Source: Dolichospermum flos-aquae CCAP 1403/13F
GTDB taxonomy: Bacteria > Cyanobacteriota > Cyanobacteriia > Cyanobacteriales > Nostocaceae
DNA: 64,000 bases
Reading direction: 5' to 3'
Assembly: GCF_012516395.1 (NCBI RefSeq)
Contig: NZ_CP051206.1
Coordinates: 4,345,334 to 4,409,333 of the forward strand
The notes beneath the pieces are model-generated. The model saw only the letters and a program-made list of their open reading frames with translations, made no database searches and was not told where the DNA came from. The translations under genes were made by a program, and so were the position numbers. Positions within the stretch are counted from its first letter, which is position 1. The number at the start of each line of letters is the position of its first letter. Positions 39,551 to 49,941 of the stretch are shown piece by piece.

Positions 39551-40424
39551 TTTTGCTCAAATTCTCAAAGACAAAAAAGATAAACTTGACTGGCAAAATT
39601 TTAACTTTCTAGAAAATCTCCTAGTTTTCTGTACAGTACCAGGAAGAAGTGTTCCTAAAGAAAGTGGAGTACATTTTCGGATAACTTTAGATTCTGAAAA
39701 TCAAGCTATATGTATTTTATTTGAAATAGATAGAAGAAGTGATCCTTTAATCAAGAATCAAGCATTAAAGCGTCCAGATTATATGTCACTTTATATTGAT
39801 TCTAATTCTTGCATTTGCACGATTATTGAAATGAAAGGAAAGAATCACAACTCTTTAGAAAATGGAATTGAACAAGTTTTAAAATTGAAAGAAATTTTAC
39901 AAAATGAAATATCTGATCATTTACCAACTAAATTCAAAATTAAATGTCAAGGAATTTTATTAACTCCCTACAATTCACAAATTCCATTTAAAAAAATAGC
40001 GGAGTTAGCTGCAAATGGTTTTATTATTTTACCTATTCAATATGATCATAAAGCCGAGTTATATCCTTATGTTTCAAAGCCAAATAAAATAACAGACAAA
40101 TATAATCATCAAGAAATTACTGAATCAATGGCTTTATTGATTGAAGAGATTTTAACAAAAATAGCATTACCAAAACGTATAGAAGATGACTATTATTCCA
40201 GAAATTTTGTAATTAAGAGGGATAGAAAAGGGATTTATATTAATTATTTATTACCAGATAAAACAGATTATATAACTTTATTATCGAATACAAAATTTAC
40301 TGAAATTAATATGCAAGAACCTGAAGACAAAGAAAAAATCAAAGATGAATTAGTATTACTAAATTTAATAAATAGATTAGCAATAAAATTTTCAAATCAT
40401 CAAATATCAGAGTCTAATGACTAA
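39534..40424 (+). CDS. Putative PD-(D/E)XK nuclease partner of the ATPase
   Basis: 296-aa protein from ATG 39534, overlapping the ATPase gene by 17 bp, so translation is likely coupled. I do not recognise the family. A nuclease-like signature is visible: D82 or D89 in PDYMSLYIDSNSC, then E99-x-K101 in TIIEMKGKN, followed by a helix with Gln (ENGIEQVLKLKEIL), and later KFKIKCQGILLTPY. This is the order of a PD-(D/E)XK core. Assigning nuclease activity is inference. With the ATPase it resembles known two-gene phage-defence modules in layout, but I cannot match it to a named one. Confidence 0.6.
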   Translation: MKQKNNFAQILKDKKDKLDWQNFNFLENLLVFCTVPGRSVPKESGVHFRITLDSENQAICILFEIDRRSDPLIKNQALKRPDYMSLYIDSNSCICTIIEMKGKNHNSLENGIEQVLKLKEILQNEISDHLPTKFKIKCQGILLTPYNSQIPFKKIAELAANGFIILPIQYDHKAELYPYVSKPNKITDKYNHQEITESMALLIEEILTKIALPKRIEDDYYSRNFVIKRDRKGIYINYLLPDKTDYITLLSNTKFTEINMQEPEDKEKIKDELVLLNLINRLAIKFSNHQISESND

Positions 40425-40492
40425 TTTACCTATTTTTCAGTAATATCATGGTAAATTCTTACAGAGGTAGCCCATGATAGTTTTATAGAGAT

Positions 40493-42103
40493 ATGCAAAA
40501 CAAAAATAGTCGGTTTCTAGTTGGTAACACCAGAGGCAATAACGTTCTGATGTTTGATGCCTATACAGGCAGTCCCCTGGGGACATTTATCGAAAAGGGT
40601 AGACTTGATAACCCTGACACCTTACTCTTCGGACCAGACGGAAATGGTGATGGTAAAAGTGACCTTTACATAGCCAGTGGTACAAAAAAAGGCAGTTCCT
40701 CTATATTGAGGTTTGACGGACAAACTGGTAGTTTTATTGATGTATTTGTGGGAGATAATCCCAATACAAGTTTAGATGAAAGTGGTGGTTTAATTCGTCC
40801 CTATGGTCTTGCTTATGGATCAGATGGTAATTTTTACGTTTCCAGCTTCTTAACCGACCAAATATTACGCTATAATGGCGCAACGGGGGCATTTATTGAT
40901 GTTTTTGCCCAAGGAAATGGTAAAAAAGATAGCTTAAATGGACCAAATGGGCTACTCTTTATCAAAAATAGTCTTTATGTTACCACCCAAGGAAGTGTAG
41001 CCACTGTTAATCCTCAAACTGGAGAGGTTAAGGCTGATTTTAGCGCAGGTTTGTCTAGTCAAGTTTTACGTTACGACTCCCTAGCAGCGGGAACAACTCC
41101 CACAGTCTTTGCTACTCCCACACCATCACCTGATAGTTTTAACTTTGTCAGTTTGCTGGGTTTAGCGGTGGGTGAAGATAATGATTTGTATGTGAGTGAT
41201 TTTGCTAACGGTATTCAACGCTATGATTTGGAAACTGGGAATTTAGTCAATACTCTTTCTACAAATTATACAACTAGTCAGTCACCCAGTAATAATTTTA
41301 TTGGCGGACTTGCTTTTGCGCCTAATGGTAATTTACTCACTGTGGGTTTTAATGTTAGCACTACACAGGGGGCTATTCTCAGCTATGAAAGTGAGAGTAG
41401 TTCAGTTGTTAGTCCATTTCAGGTTTTAGTTCCTACAAACCCGGTTCTTGAACGTCCTGTGGGGATAACTTTTTTCCCTACAGAAAATCAGTTGGTATCT
41501 GGAACTACTGGAAACGATGACTTGGTTGCGGGTAAAGATTTAGAAGCAGTTGCAGATATTGTATTTACTGGTGCTGGTGATGACAAAGTTGATCTGGCTA
41601 TCAAAACCTATGCAAGTGATAATAACGTCTTCTTAGGTAGTGGTAATGACGTGATAGATGTCAGTAAAAGCGATCGCACTTTTGGCGATTTAGGTAATGA
41701 TACTTTTTATGCTACTGATGGTAAAGGTGGTAATCGGATGTCCGGTGGCGCTGGTAATGATACCTTTTTCTTGGGTAGTAATGACCGCGCTTTGGGTGGT
41801 GATGGTAACGACACCTTCTTTATCCAAACAGGTGGTAATAATTTAATCAGTGGTGGTGCTGGCGCTGATAATTTCCAGATTGTGACTCTTGAACTCCCTA
41901 AAACTCCTAATAGGATTTTAGATTTTCAGACAGGTATTGATACTATAAGTATCTTTGGTGCTAAAGCACTTGGTATTTCTGCCACTAATTTAGTATTGAA
42001 TCAAACGGCTGGCGATACTGATATCATCTTTGGTAACAGAACTCTAGCTATCTTGAGTGGCGTTACAGGCTTAAATATTAATGTCATCAACCTTGTAAAT
42101 TAA
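40493..42103 (+). CDS. NHL/beta-propeller protein with RTX-type calcium repeats
   Basis: 536-aa protein, likely secreted. Residues 5-330 form repeated propeller blades (FLVGNTRGNNVLMFDAYTGS, RPYGLAYGSDGNFYVSSF, LGLAVGEDNDLYVSDFANG, PVGITFFPTENQL). From about 345 come hemolysin-type GGxGxDx repeats (GTTGNDDLVAG, GAGDDKV, GGAGNDTFFLGS, GGDGNDTFF, GGAGADNFQI) ending in an RTX C-terminal block (ILDFQTGIDTISIFG). No N-terminal signal peptide is seen, which fits type I secretion via the C-terminus. Ligand and role are unknown; adhesion or surface-layer function is plausible. Confidence 0.85.
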   Translation: MQNKNSRFLVGNTRGNNVLMFDAYTGSPLGTFIEKGRLDNPDTLLFGPDGNGDGKSDLYIASGTKKGSSSILRFDGQTGSFIDVFVGDNPNTSLDESGGLIRPYGLAYGSDGNFYVSSFLTDQILRYNGATGAFIDVFAQGNGKKDSLNGPNGLLFIKNSLYVTTQGSVATVNPQTGEVKADFSAGLSSQVLRYDSLAAGTTPTVFATPTPSPDSFNFVSLLGLAVGEDNDLYVSDFANGIQRYDLETGNLVNTLSTNYTTSQSPSNNFIGGLAFAPNGNLLTVGFNVSTTQGAILSYESESSSVVSPFQVLVPTNPVLERPVGITFFPTENQLVSGTTGNDDLVAGKDLEAVADIVFTGAGDDKVDLAIKTYASDNNVFLGSGNDVIDVSKSDRTFGDLGNDTFYATDGKGGNRMSGGAGNDTFFLGSNDRALGGDGNDTFFIQTGGNNLISGGAGADNFQIVTLELPKTPNRILDFQTGIDTISIFGAKALGISATNLVLNQTAGDTDIIFGNRTLAILSGVTGLNINVINLVN

Positions 42104-42117
42104 AGCAATACAATGGA

Positions 42118-42136
42118 GGGCGGGGAGACCCCGCCC
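42118..42136. terminator. GGGCGGGGAGACCCCGCCC hairpin
   Basis: Strong palindrome between the convergent RTX gene and the peroxiredoxin gene, followed by CTACTTTG. It may end both transcripts. A CGCCTCTGCG repeat copy follows at 42154-42184. Confidence 0.65.
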
Positions 42137-42204
42137 CTACTTTGTAATATTTACTCTTTGCGCCTCTGCGCCTCTGCGTGAGACATATTCATTGTTATGA
42201 AAAC

Positions 42205-42843
42205 CTACTTGTTAGGTTGAGGAGTCATCCGCAAATAAGGCTTAATTTCTTCATAACCTTTGGGAAACTTGGCTTTGAGGACTTCAGGATCTTTCAAAGA
42301 AGGGACAATTACCACATCTTCACCATCTTTCCAGTCTGCGGGAGTAGCAACACTGTAATTATCAGTTAATTGCAGAGAATCAATGACGCGCAAAATTTCA
42401 TCAAAGTTGCGGCCAGTGCTGGGAGGATAGGTGAAAGTCAGACGCAGTTTTTTGTTGTTGTCAATTACAAAAACCGAACGCACAGTAACAGTAGCCGCTG
42501 CGTTGGGGTGAATCATATCATAAAGTTCGGAAACTTTACGATCTGGATCTGCCAAAATTGGGTAATTGAGAGTGGTGCTTTGGGTTTCTTCAATATCACC
42601 CACCCAGCCCTTGTGAGATTCTACATCATCAACGCTGAGAGCGATCGCTTTCACATTGCGTTTATCAAATTCTGGTTTGAGTTTGGCAACTGTGCCGAGT
42701 TCGGTAGTGCAAACTGGTGTAAAGTCGGCAGGATGAGAAAATAGTACCACCCAGCTATCACCAGCCCAGGCGTAAAAGTCAATTTCCCCATGAGTAGAGG
42801 CTTGAGTAAAGTTAGGTACTGTATCACCAAGACGAAGAGTCAT
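42205..42843 (-). CDS. 1-Cys peroxiredoxin (Prx6 type)
   Basis: 212-aa thiol peroxidase that reduces hydrogen and organic peroxides. The peroxidatic Cys lies in HPADFTPVCTTELG (about residue 45), with the conserved Arg in MIHPNAAATVTVRSVFVID. The long C-terminal domain (PADWKDGEDVVIVPSLKD) marks the 1-Cys Prx6 class. Length is typical. The cytoplasmic enzyme needs an external reductant. It is a single gene, convergent with the RTX gene. Confidence 0.92.
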   Translation of the reverse strand: MTLRLGDTVPNFTQASTHGEIDFYAWAGDSWVVLFSHPADFTPVCTTELGTVAKLKPEFDKRNVKAIALSVDDVESHKGWVGDIEETQSTTLNYPILADPDRKVSELYDMIHPNAAATVTVRSVFVIDNNKKLRLTFTYPPSTGRNFDEILRVIDSLQLTDNYSVATPADWKDGEDVVIVPSLKDPEVLKAKFPKGYEEIKPYLRMTPQPNK

Positions 42844-42945
42844 GTAAGATTCCCTGTATTCTAAAAAGACATCTATATTCTACCGTGACATTATGACACA
42901 AAAGACCGATTATCCTATCGGGCTATCGCGGTTTGCAACAAAATT

Positions 42946-44382
42946 TTAAGTTAGGTGTTCCTCAACTTTTGCAACTAATTCATTTGTCCAATGGTGGACA
43001 AGTTCAGCATTAGCGGCCTCTACCATAACTCTAATTACGGGTTCTGTTCCCGAAGCCCGAACTAGGATTCTACCATGATCACCCATTGCTACTTCGGCTT
43101 TAGCGATCGCTTGTTGGACAGGTTGACAACTTTCCCATCCTAAGCGTCGTTCCCGATCTAATACTCGCACATTCCGTAAGATTTGCGGATAGGTTTGGAA
43201 ACTTTGATCTACCATTTCTCCCAAAGAAAGATTAGCCTCTTTCACCACCGCTGCAATATGCAAAGCTGTTAATAAACCATCTCCAGTCATGGCATAATGA
43301 CTACAAAGGATATGTCCCGATTGTTCTCCTCCCAACATTCCCCCAGTTTTCTGCATTTCCGCTTGCACATATTGATCACCAACAGCGGTACGAATTAATT
43401 TACCACCTATTTGTTCCCAAGCTCTTTCAAAGCCTAAATTAGCCATAACAGTGGAAACTATCAGATTATCTGGGAGTTGTTGTTTTTGTTGTAAATGGCG
43501 ACCCCACAGGTAAAGAATGTAATCACCATTAACGGATCTTCCCGTATTATCCACAGCTAAAACCCGATCTGCATCGCCGTCAAAAGCAAAACCCATATCG
43601 GCTTGATTGGCGACTACAGCGGCTTGGAGAATATCCAAATGTGTAGAACCGCAATTGACATTAATGCGATCGCCATCTGCCTCATTATGTAAACAAATGA
43701 CCTCCGCACCCATTTCTGTAAATACCGCAGGTGCTAAACCCACCGCTGCACCCCAAGCTAAATCTAAAACAATCTTCATGCCTTGGAGAGTCAGTCCAGA
43801 TGCTAAAGGTGTTTGGATAGACTGGCTATATGTTTTAATTAACTCTGTTCGTGAATAATGTCTGCCGCAATTATTTATGTTCAAATCGGGGGATAATTGA
43901 CCTCGTAATCCCGCCTCAATTTCCCCTTGTAGGGCTTTGGATAACTTTCCACCCTGGGCATCAAAGATTTTAATTCCATTGTCTTCTGGGGGATTGTGGC
44001 TGGCGGAAATCATGATTCCCCCAATGGCATTGGTGATGCTGGCCAGATAGGCTACACAAGGAGTGGGGCATAATCCCAAATACCACACTTCTAAACCAGC
44101 AGCGGTTAACCCAGCACTCAAAGCCATGGCTAACATATCACTGGAGTTTCTGGAGTCTTGTCCGAGGATAATTGGTCCTAGATCAGTGGCATAATTACGG
44201 AGGACAATTCCCGCCCAAAAACCCACTTTTAAAGCCAAAGGTGCATTCAGTAAGTCTCCCACCTTGCCGCGAATGCCATCTGTACCAAATAAAGCATTGG
44301 TTGGTAGTGGTATGGAATTGAACATCCCACTATTTTCAACTTCGGAAATGCAGCCTTGAGTTCGAGCCATTGATGAAACCAT
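42946..44382 (-). CDS. glmM: Phosphoglucosamine mutase GlmM
   Basis: 478-aa hexose-phosphate mutase that turns glucosamine-6-P into glucosamine-1-P for UDP-GlcNAc and peptidoglycan. The four domains are complete: [11 protein letters not shown] near the start, phosphoserine loop [16 protein letters not shown] (about residue 120), metal loop [11 protein letters not shown] (about 265), sugar loop GGEQSGHI (about 350), and phosphate loop [15 protein letters not shown] near the end. I prefer ATG at 44382 with GGAG upstream over GTG at 44403. An N-terminal tail of about 30 residues precedes the catalytic fold. Divergent from the heme oxygenase gene. Confidence 0.93.
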   Translation of the reverse strand: MVSSMARTQGCISEVENSGMFNSIPLPTNALFGTDGIRGKVGDLLNAPLALKVGFWAGIVLRNYATDLGPIILGQDSRNSSDMLAMALSAGLTAAGLEVWYLGLCPTPCVAYLASITNAIGGIMISASHNPPEDNGIKIFDAQGGKLSKALQGEIEAGLRGQLSPDLNINNCGRHYSRTELIKTYSQSIQTPLASGLTLQGMKIVLDLAWGAAVGLAPAVFTEMGAEVICLHNEADGDRINVNCGSTHLDILQAAVVANQADMGFAFDGDADRVLAVDNTGRSVNGDYILYLWGRHLQQKQQLPDNLIVSTVMANLGFERAWEQIGGKLIRTAVGDQYVQAEMQKTGGMLGGEQSGHILCSHYAMTGDGLLTALHIAAVVKEANLSLGEMVDQSFQTYPQILRNVRVLDRERRLGWESCQPVQQAIAKAEVAMGDHGRILVRASGTEPVIRVMVEAANAELVHHWTNELVAKVEEHLT

Positions 44383-44592
44383 AAATTTAAAAACTCCACA
44401 CAATCACACAGGAGAATAGCACTTTCTTCCATCATTCTTGACGTTAATAAAACGCCAAAGGAACTCATTGCTTAATTATTTTTAATATAAATTCTCATCA
44501 AATAGTTTTAATCTTACGTTTTAATGGGGTTTTTTCACCATTACGGACAAAAAACTTTCACAGTTAATTTTTTTACAGTTGAGAATTTTAAT

Positions 44593-45309
44593 ATGAGCAG
44601 CAATTTAGCAAGCAAATTACGCGTGGGTACAAAGAAAGCACACACAATGGCAGAAAATGTGGGTTTTGTCAAGTGTTTTTTAAAGGGAGTTGTGGAAAAA
44701 AACTCCTACCGCAAGTTGGTTGCTAACTTTTACTTCATTTACTCCGCTATGGAAGAGGAAATGGAAAAACACAAGCATCACCCAATTTTGAGCAAAATTT
44801 ACTTTCCTGAACTTAACCGCAAGCATACCTTGGAGCAAGACTTAACTTACTACTATGGTTACAATTGGCGAGAGGAAATCAAATTATCTGCTGCGGGTGC
44901 GGCTTATGTAAACCGGATTCGGGAAATTTCTGCGACTGAACCAGAATTATTAATTGCTCATTCCTATACCCGTTATCTAGGTGATTTATCCGGGGGACAA
45001 ATCCTCAAAAATATTGCCCAAACGGCGATGAAATTGGGTGAAGGTGAAGGAACTGCTTTTTATGAGTTTGCAGATATTACCGATGAGAAGGCATTTAAGG
45101 CTAAGTATAGAGCCAATTTAGATGCTATGCCTATTGATGATACTACAGGCGATCGCATTACTGAAGAAGCAAATGCCGCTTTTGGTGTGAACATGAAGAT
45201 GTTCCAAGAGTTGGAAGGTAATTTGATTAAAGCCATTGGCATCATGGTTTACAATGCCATGACTCGGAAACGGACAAAAGGTAGCACTGAATTGGTAACT
45301 GCTGATTGA
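44593..45309 (+). CDS. ho1: Heme oxygenase (biliverdin-forming)
   Basis: 238-aa heme oxygenase that opens heme to biliverdin IX-alpha, CO and iron using ferredoxin, the first step to phycocyanobilin. Marks are LASKLRVGTKKAHTMAEN with the axial His, VANFYFIYSAMEEEMEKHK, and the distal helix RYLGDLSGGQILKNIAQ with its flexible Gly pair. Start is ATG at 44593 (MSSNLASKL); the frame from 44524 adds residues that family members lack. Length is normal. Confidence 0.95.
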   Translation: MSSNLASKLRVGTKKAHTMAENVGFVKCFLKGVVEKNSYRKLVANFYFIYSAMEEEMEKHKHHPILSKIYFPELNRKHTLEQDLTYYYGYNWREEIKLSAAGAAYVNRIREISATEPELLIAHSYTRYLGDLSGGQILKNIAQTAMKLGEGEGTAFYEFADITDEKAFKAKYRANLDAMPIDDTTGDRITEEANAAFGVNMKMFQELEGNLIKAIGIMVYNAMTRKRTKGSTELVTAD

Positions 45310-45352
45310 TACTCTAATGAGATACAAACTTGAATTATGAAACTCTTGTAGT

Positions 45353-45369
45353 GCGGGCATCTTGCCCGC
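45353..45369. repeat. GCGGGCATCTTGCCCGC palindrome
   Basis: Second copy of the 17-bp palindrome found at 35358-35374, in the opposite orientation. Confidence 0.8.
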
Positions 45370-45396
45370 TACATAAGTAACTCATCACACCGGAAA

Positions 45397-45470
45397 GTGT
45401 TTGAAAAGTTGCCGGCGATTATAAATCGCTACTACACCTAGGGGTGTAATAAATTAGACTTTTCAAACAC
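45397..45470. repeat. Branched (three-way) palindromic element
   Basis: Perfect 13-bp outer arms GTGTTTGAAAAGT and ACTTTTCAAACAC enclose two inner hairpins: GCGATT/AATCGC near 45415-45429 and ACACC/GGTGT near 45434-45447. As single strand it would fold into a cloverleaf-like three-way junction. Confidence 0.75.
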
Positions 45471-45540
45471 CCCCTTAGAGAAAGAAGCAGAAGCAGCCGC
45501 AGGGAGTAGATGGTAGATTTCTCCAACTGACAACTGACCT

Positions 45541-45669
45541 AAGTAGGTTGGCGTTGAAAATTGTCGTTATAGCAAGGCAATAGGCAATAGGCAAGAGTAA
45601 AGAGTAAAGAAGTTTTCAGCGATTTTACGTTTCTTTACACAGTTTGGTTTTATTGTGTTCACCTACTTA
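45541..45669. repeat. MITE-like element with AAGTAGGT ends, copy 1
   Basis: About 129 bp with ends AAGTAGGT and ACCTACTT. Inside are GGCAATA/GGCAAGA heptamers and a GCGATTTTAC word. A second copy is at 52122-52278. Its right end reaches into the stop codon of the oxidoreductase gene. Confidence 0.8.
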
Positions 45670-46671
45670 TTTCACAAATTTAGGCATGATTTCCGCAGCC
45701 GTGAATAAGCCAGAAATGCCGCGTTGATGCAATTCCTGAGCGGCTTTGAGATAACCAAAGGCAGGACCACAGACATTAGCGGCCATGCTGGTTTCATCGC
45801 CTAATGTAAAGGTGTGAGTGGATATCTTCCCCTCAAAGGTACGTCCTGTAATTTTCACATTGGTACTTAGGGGCTTTTTGGAGTTGCGGGTATCAACAAC
45901 ACCACCAACTGTGACTCTATCCCGTGAACAAATTCCCGCGACTTCTAGCATGACATCATCGGCGTGTTCCATATTTACCAAAGTTAACACACCATTAGTT
46001 TGATCGAGTAATGCTTCTACTTCTGCGTCAGTCATGGCTCTAGCGGCTTCTACACTATAACCTGGCATATGACCAATATCTTCCCGAACAGTGGCGCGGT
46101 AGGCTTCCCAGTTAGCAATTCCCACACCAAAGGTAATTTCCACGTTGTGAATTTCGGCGTAACTTTGGGCAGCTAAAGCGGCGGCGGCGGTTAACAGTCC
46201 AGGAGTAGCACCACAGCCAGTCATGTATGTAATTCCCGCTGCTTGCAGTTCGTCTTTCATGGCCAGGAGTTGTTCGACTGCACTGGTGCGTTTAATGGCA
46301 TCTACCAGAACACCGCGCCAACCTGCTTTAATGAACTCTTTGGCTACCGAGGGAATAAAGTCATTAGGAAGGTTGGGTAAAGCCAGAAAATAACCATCTA
46401 CAGGTTGACCGGTGGCGATTAAATCCTGAATACTGCTATTGCTTAATGTCCCAACTGGTTCTAAATAACCGACTGTACCTTGATTTTGGTAAGTGGTAAT
46501 ACAAGCTTGGGTATTTAAGCCTTGGGTGGAATAAGCGTAGCCCTTTTGGTCTGCGGCTGCAACTAAGATCATTTCTCGTTTGCTGACGAGGAGTTTTGCT
46601 GCTGCTTGTCCGAGTCCACCAAATCCCAGGACTCCGACGCGAATAGGTTGGTTTGTTGGTTGTGTGTTCAT
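45667..46671 (-). CDS. Saccharopine dehydrogenase-like oxidoreductase
   Basis: 334-aa protein from ATG 46671 ([14 protein letters not shown]). An N-terminal Rossmann fold, [16 protein letters not shown] (about residue 13), binds NAD(P). A central [18 protein letters not shown] and the closing [16 protein letters not shown] complete it. It resembles the cyanobacterial saccharopine dehydrogenase-like family of unknown substrate and is shorter than lysine-pathway enzymes. No pathway partner lies next to it. A longer frame from 46719 is less likely. Confidence 0.75.
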   Translation of the reverse strand: MNTQPTNQPIRVGVLGFGGLGQAAAKLLVSKREMILVAAADQKGYAYSTQGLNTQACITTYQNQGTVGYLEPVGTLSNSSIQDLIATGQPVDGYFLALPNLPNDFIPSVAKEFIKAGWRGVLVDAIKRTSAVEQLLAMKDELQAAGITYMTGCGATPGLLTAAAALAAQSYAEIHNVEITFGVGIANWEAYRATVREDIGHMPGYSVEAARAMTDAEVEALLDQTNGVLTLVNMEHADDVMLEVAGICSRDRVTVGGVVDTRNSKKPLSTNVKITGRTFEGKISTHTFTLGDETSMAANVCGPAFGYLKAAQELHQRGISGLFTAAEIMPKFVK

Positions 46672-46920
46672 AGTTAGTTTAGTAAGGTGGCATAAACCTA
46701 AATTTTCAGATAAAACCACTATTATATCAATACCTTTACCAAATTAAAAAAATATTGATTTATGGATTGGGTTGTGGAACGTTTACAAAGCAATAGCATG
46801 AAACCCAACACAGCAGAAAAATGGCCAAGGTATTGAGGGTTAATTATGCTTGATTTACATTTTTTCGGCAATAATTACCAATTGTGAAAGTGAGATTACG
46901 GAATGTGGGATATAGGTAGT
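46672..46920. other. Intergenic gap upstream of the oxidoreductase
   Basis: About 250 bp of AT-rich DNA between the oxidoreductase and the end of polA. Nothing recognisable. Confidence 0.4.
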
Positions 46921-49824
46921 TCACTTAGTTTCCATCCAATTATCCCCCGCATGAATATCAACGACTAAAGGAACAGATAAAGAAACAGCATTTTCCATTA
47001 CCGACTTAATTTGTGGTTGCAATTGGGACCACTCTTGGGGAGGAACTTCAAAGACTAATTCATCATGAACTTGTAACAATAACCGCGCTTGATAGTTCTT
47101 CAGAACTTCATGTAATTGCACCATTGCTATTTTGATAATATCCGCACTAGAACCTTGAATTGGTGCATTGGCAGCAGAACGGAGTAACCCAGCATCATAT
47201 TGACCTAAATTCTTTAATTTCTGCAAATTAATATCCTCTAACTTACTACCTTTTAACTGCCGTAAACTATTACTAGTAAATTCAAAATAACGTCTTCTAC
47301 CCAAAATAGTTTCCACATAACCATAAGCAATAGCTTCTTTTTTCACTTTCTCCAAATATGCAAAAACATTAGCGTATCTTTCATTAAATCGCTCAATAAA
47401 CAATTTCGCATCTATCGGATTTATTCCCGTTTCTCTGGCAAACTTTTGCGCTCCCATACCATAAATTACCCCAAAATTAATCGTCTTCGCAAAACGTCTT
47501 TCATCTGAACTAATATTTTCTTTCTCAAAGACTAATTTTGCCGTTACAGTATGAATATCTTCATTTTGCTGATAGGCTTGAATTAATACAGGTTCTTGAC
47601 TCAAATGCGCCAAAATTCTTAACTCAATTTGTGAGTAATCAGCAGCTACCATTAACCAACCTGATTCCGGTAAAAACGCCTTTCTAATTTGTCGGCTAAA
47701 AGCAGTCCGAATGGGGATATTTTGTAAATTGGGATGAGAAGAAGATAACCTACCCGTAGAAGTTGCAGTTTGGTTAAAATCAGTATGTAATCTTTGGCTT
47801 TTGGGATGTACCAAAGCTGGTAAAGCATCTACATAGGTAGATTTTAATTTTGATAAAGTCCGATTTTCAATAATCGCTTCTACAAATCCAGTATTATCAA
47901 CTTCTTGAAGTTTTTCTAAAGTTGCAGCGTCTGTAGAATAACCAGTTTGAATTTTGCGAGAATATTTGGTACTTAAACCTAATTTCTCAAAGAGAATATG
48001 ACTCAGTTGTTTAGGAGAACCTAAATTAAATTTTTCCCCAGCAATTTCGGTAGCTGTTATTTCTAACCTTGCTAATTCTATTTCTAACTGCTGTGAAAGT
48101 TCTTTGAGATAAGCTGAATTAATGCGAACTCCTGTATATTCAAGTTCCGCTAAAACTGCTTCTAACGGTTGTTCAACTTCATTCAACAGTTTATATAAAG
48201 TTGGCGTTTCTGCTAACTTCTCCCGTAATTTTGGTACTAAGCCAAATGTGGAATAAACATCCATTCCGCAATAATCAGCAACCGCAGAAATACTAATATC
48301 AGCAATAGTTTTCCCTTTGGGAACTAAATCTCCATAACTTTTTCCACTTAATCCCAAATATCGCAAAGATAAATCAGTTAAATTATGACTGCTATCGGGA
48401 TTAATCAAATAACTGGCTAACATAGTATCAAACACCACTCCAGCTAAATTAATGCCTTGACACCGCAGAATTAACCGATCAAATTTAGCATTTTGTAAAG
48501 CTTTGGGATAATCAGCACTTTCCAAAATTGGCCGCAGTGCTGCTAATACCAAATCTCGATTTAAATTATCACCGTTTTTATGACCAATAGGAATATAAGC
48601 AAGTTGATCTGATTCTGTTCCCCAACAACAACCAATTCCCACTAAATCTGCATCTCGTGGTTCTAGTGCAGTAGTTTCTGTATCCCAAGCAACGGGATTT
48701 TCTGGATTTGTGAACTTTCTTAAAAGTTCTACCAATTCCGTTAATTTAGCTTCTGTATTAATAATGCGTGGTTGAATTGGTGAAGCATTTTGTTTTATTT
48801 CTTGTGCTGTGTCTTCTGCACTAAAAAACCATAAATCATCGTCTGTTTCGGCGATTATTTCCGATACTTTATTTTCTACAACTTCTCCACCAAACTTTAG
48901 TTGAATCTCATTAATTGTCTCTAAAAATCTTTTAAATTCTAATTTCTCTAAAATTGGGATGAGTAAGCTATTATCAAAACCTGTTAATTGACAATCTTCC
49001 CAATCAATTTCTAAAGGAACATCACAAACTATCTTGGCTAAATAGCGAGATTTTTCCGCGTCTTCTTTACCAGTAATTAGTTTTTTCTGAGTTGCACCTT
49101 TAATATCATCTATAGCTGCATAAATTTCTTCCAGGGAATTATAAGTATTTAATAGTTGTACTGCTGTCTTTTCACCAATTCCTTTTACTCCCGGAATATT
49201 ATCTGATTTATCACCACATAAGGCTTTAAAATCAACAACTTGTGTCGGGAATACTCCTAATTTTTCTTTAACTTCTTCTGCTTTAAATTCAGCAATACTA
49301 TTTGTAGAACGTTTTAAAGCTTCTGGAGTAAAATTTAAAACTGTAATTTCTTTATCAGCATCAATTAATTGAAATAAATCTCTATCCCCAGAAAGTATTT
49401 TAACTCGATACCCAGACGCTGCGGCTTTTTGTGCTAATGTTCCCAATATATCATCTGCTTCATAACCAGGTGCAGTAAGTATAGGCAAATTCAAGCTTTG
49501 CAGTAACTCATAGAGATTTTCTAAGTCGGGAATAAAGTCTTCTGGAGTTTCTGCACGTCCGGCTTTATAAGTATCATCAGCTTGATGACGAAAAGTAGGT
49601 GAACCTAAATCAAAAGCCACAGCTACTGCTTGGGGCTGTTGTGTAGCGATTACCTCTAACAAACATTTAAAAAAACCAAAACAAACACTGGTAGGAATGC
49701 CAGCTTTTGTACGAAGTCCACCATCTCTACCTTTAGCAAAAGCAAAATAGGAACGAAAAGCTAGTGAGTGTCCATCAATTAAGATGAATGTAGGCTTGTT
49801 GATAACTGAAGAATTAAAAGTCAA
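46921..49824 (-). CDS. polA: DNA polymerase I
   Basis: 967-aa repair and Okazaki-fragment polymerase. Three domains are seen. The 5'-3' exonuclease covers residues 1-310 (ILIDGHSLAFRSYFAF, APGYEADDILGTLA, KALCGDKSDNIPGVKGIGEK). The proofreading 3'-5' exonuclease covers about 365-555, with WDTETTALEPRDADLVGI keeping its DxE pair. The polymerase follows from about 580: VAADYSQIELRILAHLS, RRFAKTINFGVIYGMG and LLQVHDELVFEVP. The start is TTG at 49824; an in-frame stop lies eight codons upstream and no ATG or GTG is available, so TTG is required. Length is normal. Confidence 0.95.
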   Translation of the reverse strand: MTFNSSVINKPTFILIDGHSLAFRSYFAFAKGRDGGLRTKAGIPTSVCFGFFKCLLEVIATQQPQAVAVAFDLGSPTFRHQADDTYKAGRAETPEDFIPDLENLYELLQSLNLPILTAPGYEADDILGTLAQKAAASGYRVKILSGDRDLFQLIDADKEITVLNFTPEALKRSTNSIAEFKAEEVKEKLGVFPTQVVDFKALCGDKSDNIPGVKGIGEKTAVQLLNTYNSLEEIYAAIDDIKGATQKKLITGKEDAEKSRYLAKIVCDVPLEIDWEDCQLTGFDNSLLIPILEKLEFKRFLETINEIQLKFGGEVVENKVSEIIAETDDDLWFFSAEDTAQEIKQNASPIQPRIINTEAKLTELVELLRKFTNPENPVAWDTETTALEPRDADLVGIGCCWGTESDQLAYIPIGHKNGDNLNRDLVLAALRPILESADYPKALQNAKFDRLILRCQGINLAGVVFDTMLASYLINPDSSHNLTDLSLRYLGLSGKSYGDLVPKGKTIADISISAVADYCGMDVYSTFGLVPKLREKLAETPTLYKLLNEVEQPLEAVLAELEYTGVRINSAYLKELSQQLEIELARLEITATEIAGEKFNLGSPKQLSHILFEKLGLSTKYSRKIQTGYSTDAATLEKLQEVDNTGFVEAIIENRTLSKLKSTYVDALPALVHPKSQRLHTDFNQTATSTGRLSSSHPNLQNIPIRTAFSRQIRKAFLPESGWLMVAADYSQIELRILAHLSQEPVLIQAYQQNEDIHTVTAKLVFEKENISSDERRFAKTINFGVIYGMGAQKFARETGINPIDAKLFIERFNERYANVFAYLEKVKKEAIAYGYVETILGRRRYFEFTSNSLRQLKGSKLEDINLQKLKNLGQYDAGLLRSAANAPIQGSSADIIKIAMVQLHEVLKNYQARLLLQVHDELVFEVPPQEWSQLQPQIKSVMENAVSLSVPLVVDIHAGDNWMETK

Positions 49825-49941
49825 CTGCTTAACCGAATTGGGAAACTATAATCTATTTTAATTTTTTTTATGCGTTATGTTGAAGAAGCTAAGTCACCAT
49901 TTTTTGATCCAGTGATGCTTTGTTGAAAGCTCTTCATCTCT

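Larger units (their letters stand above)
45310..45540. other. Gap after heme oxygenase with nested palindromes
   Basis: Includes the palindrome at 45353-45369 (same as at 35358) and the branched element at 45397-45470, then a short repeat-like tail. No gene. Confidence 0.6.
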
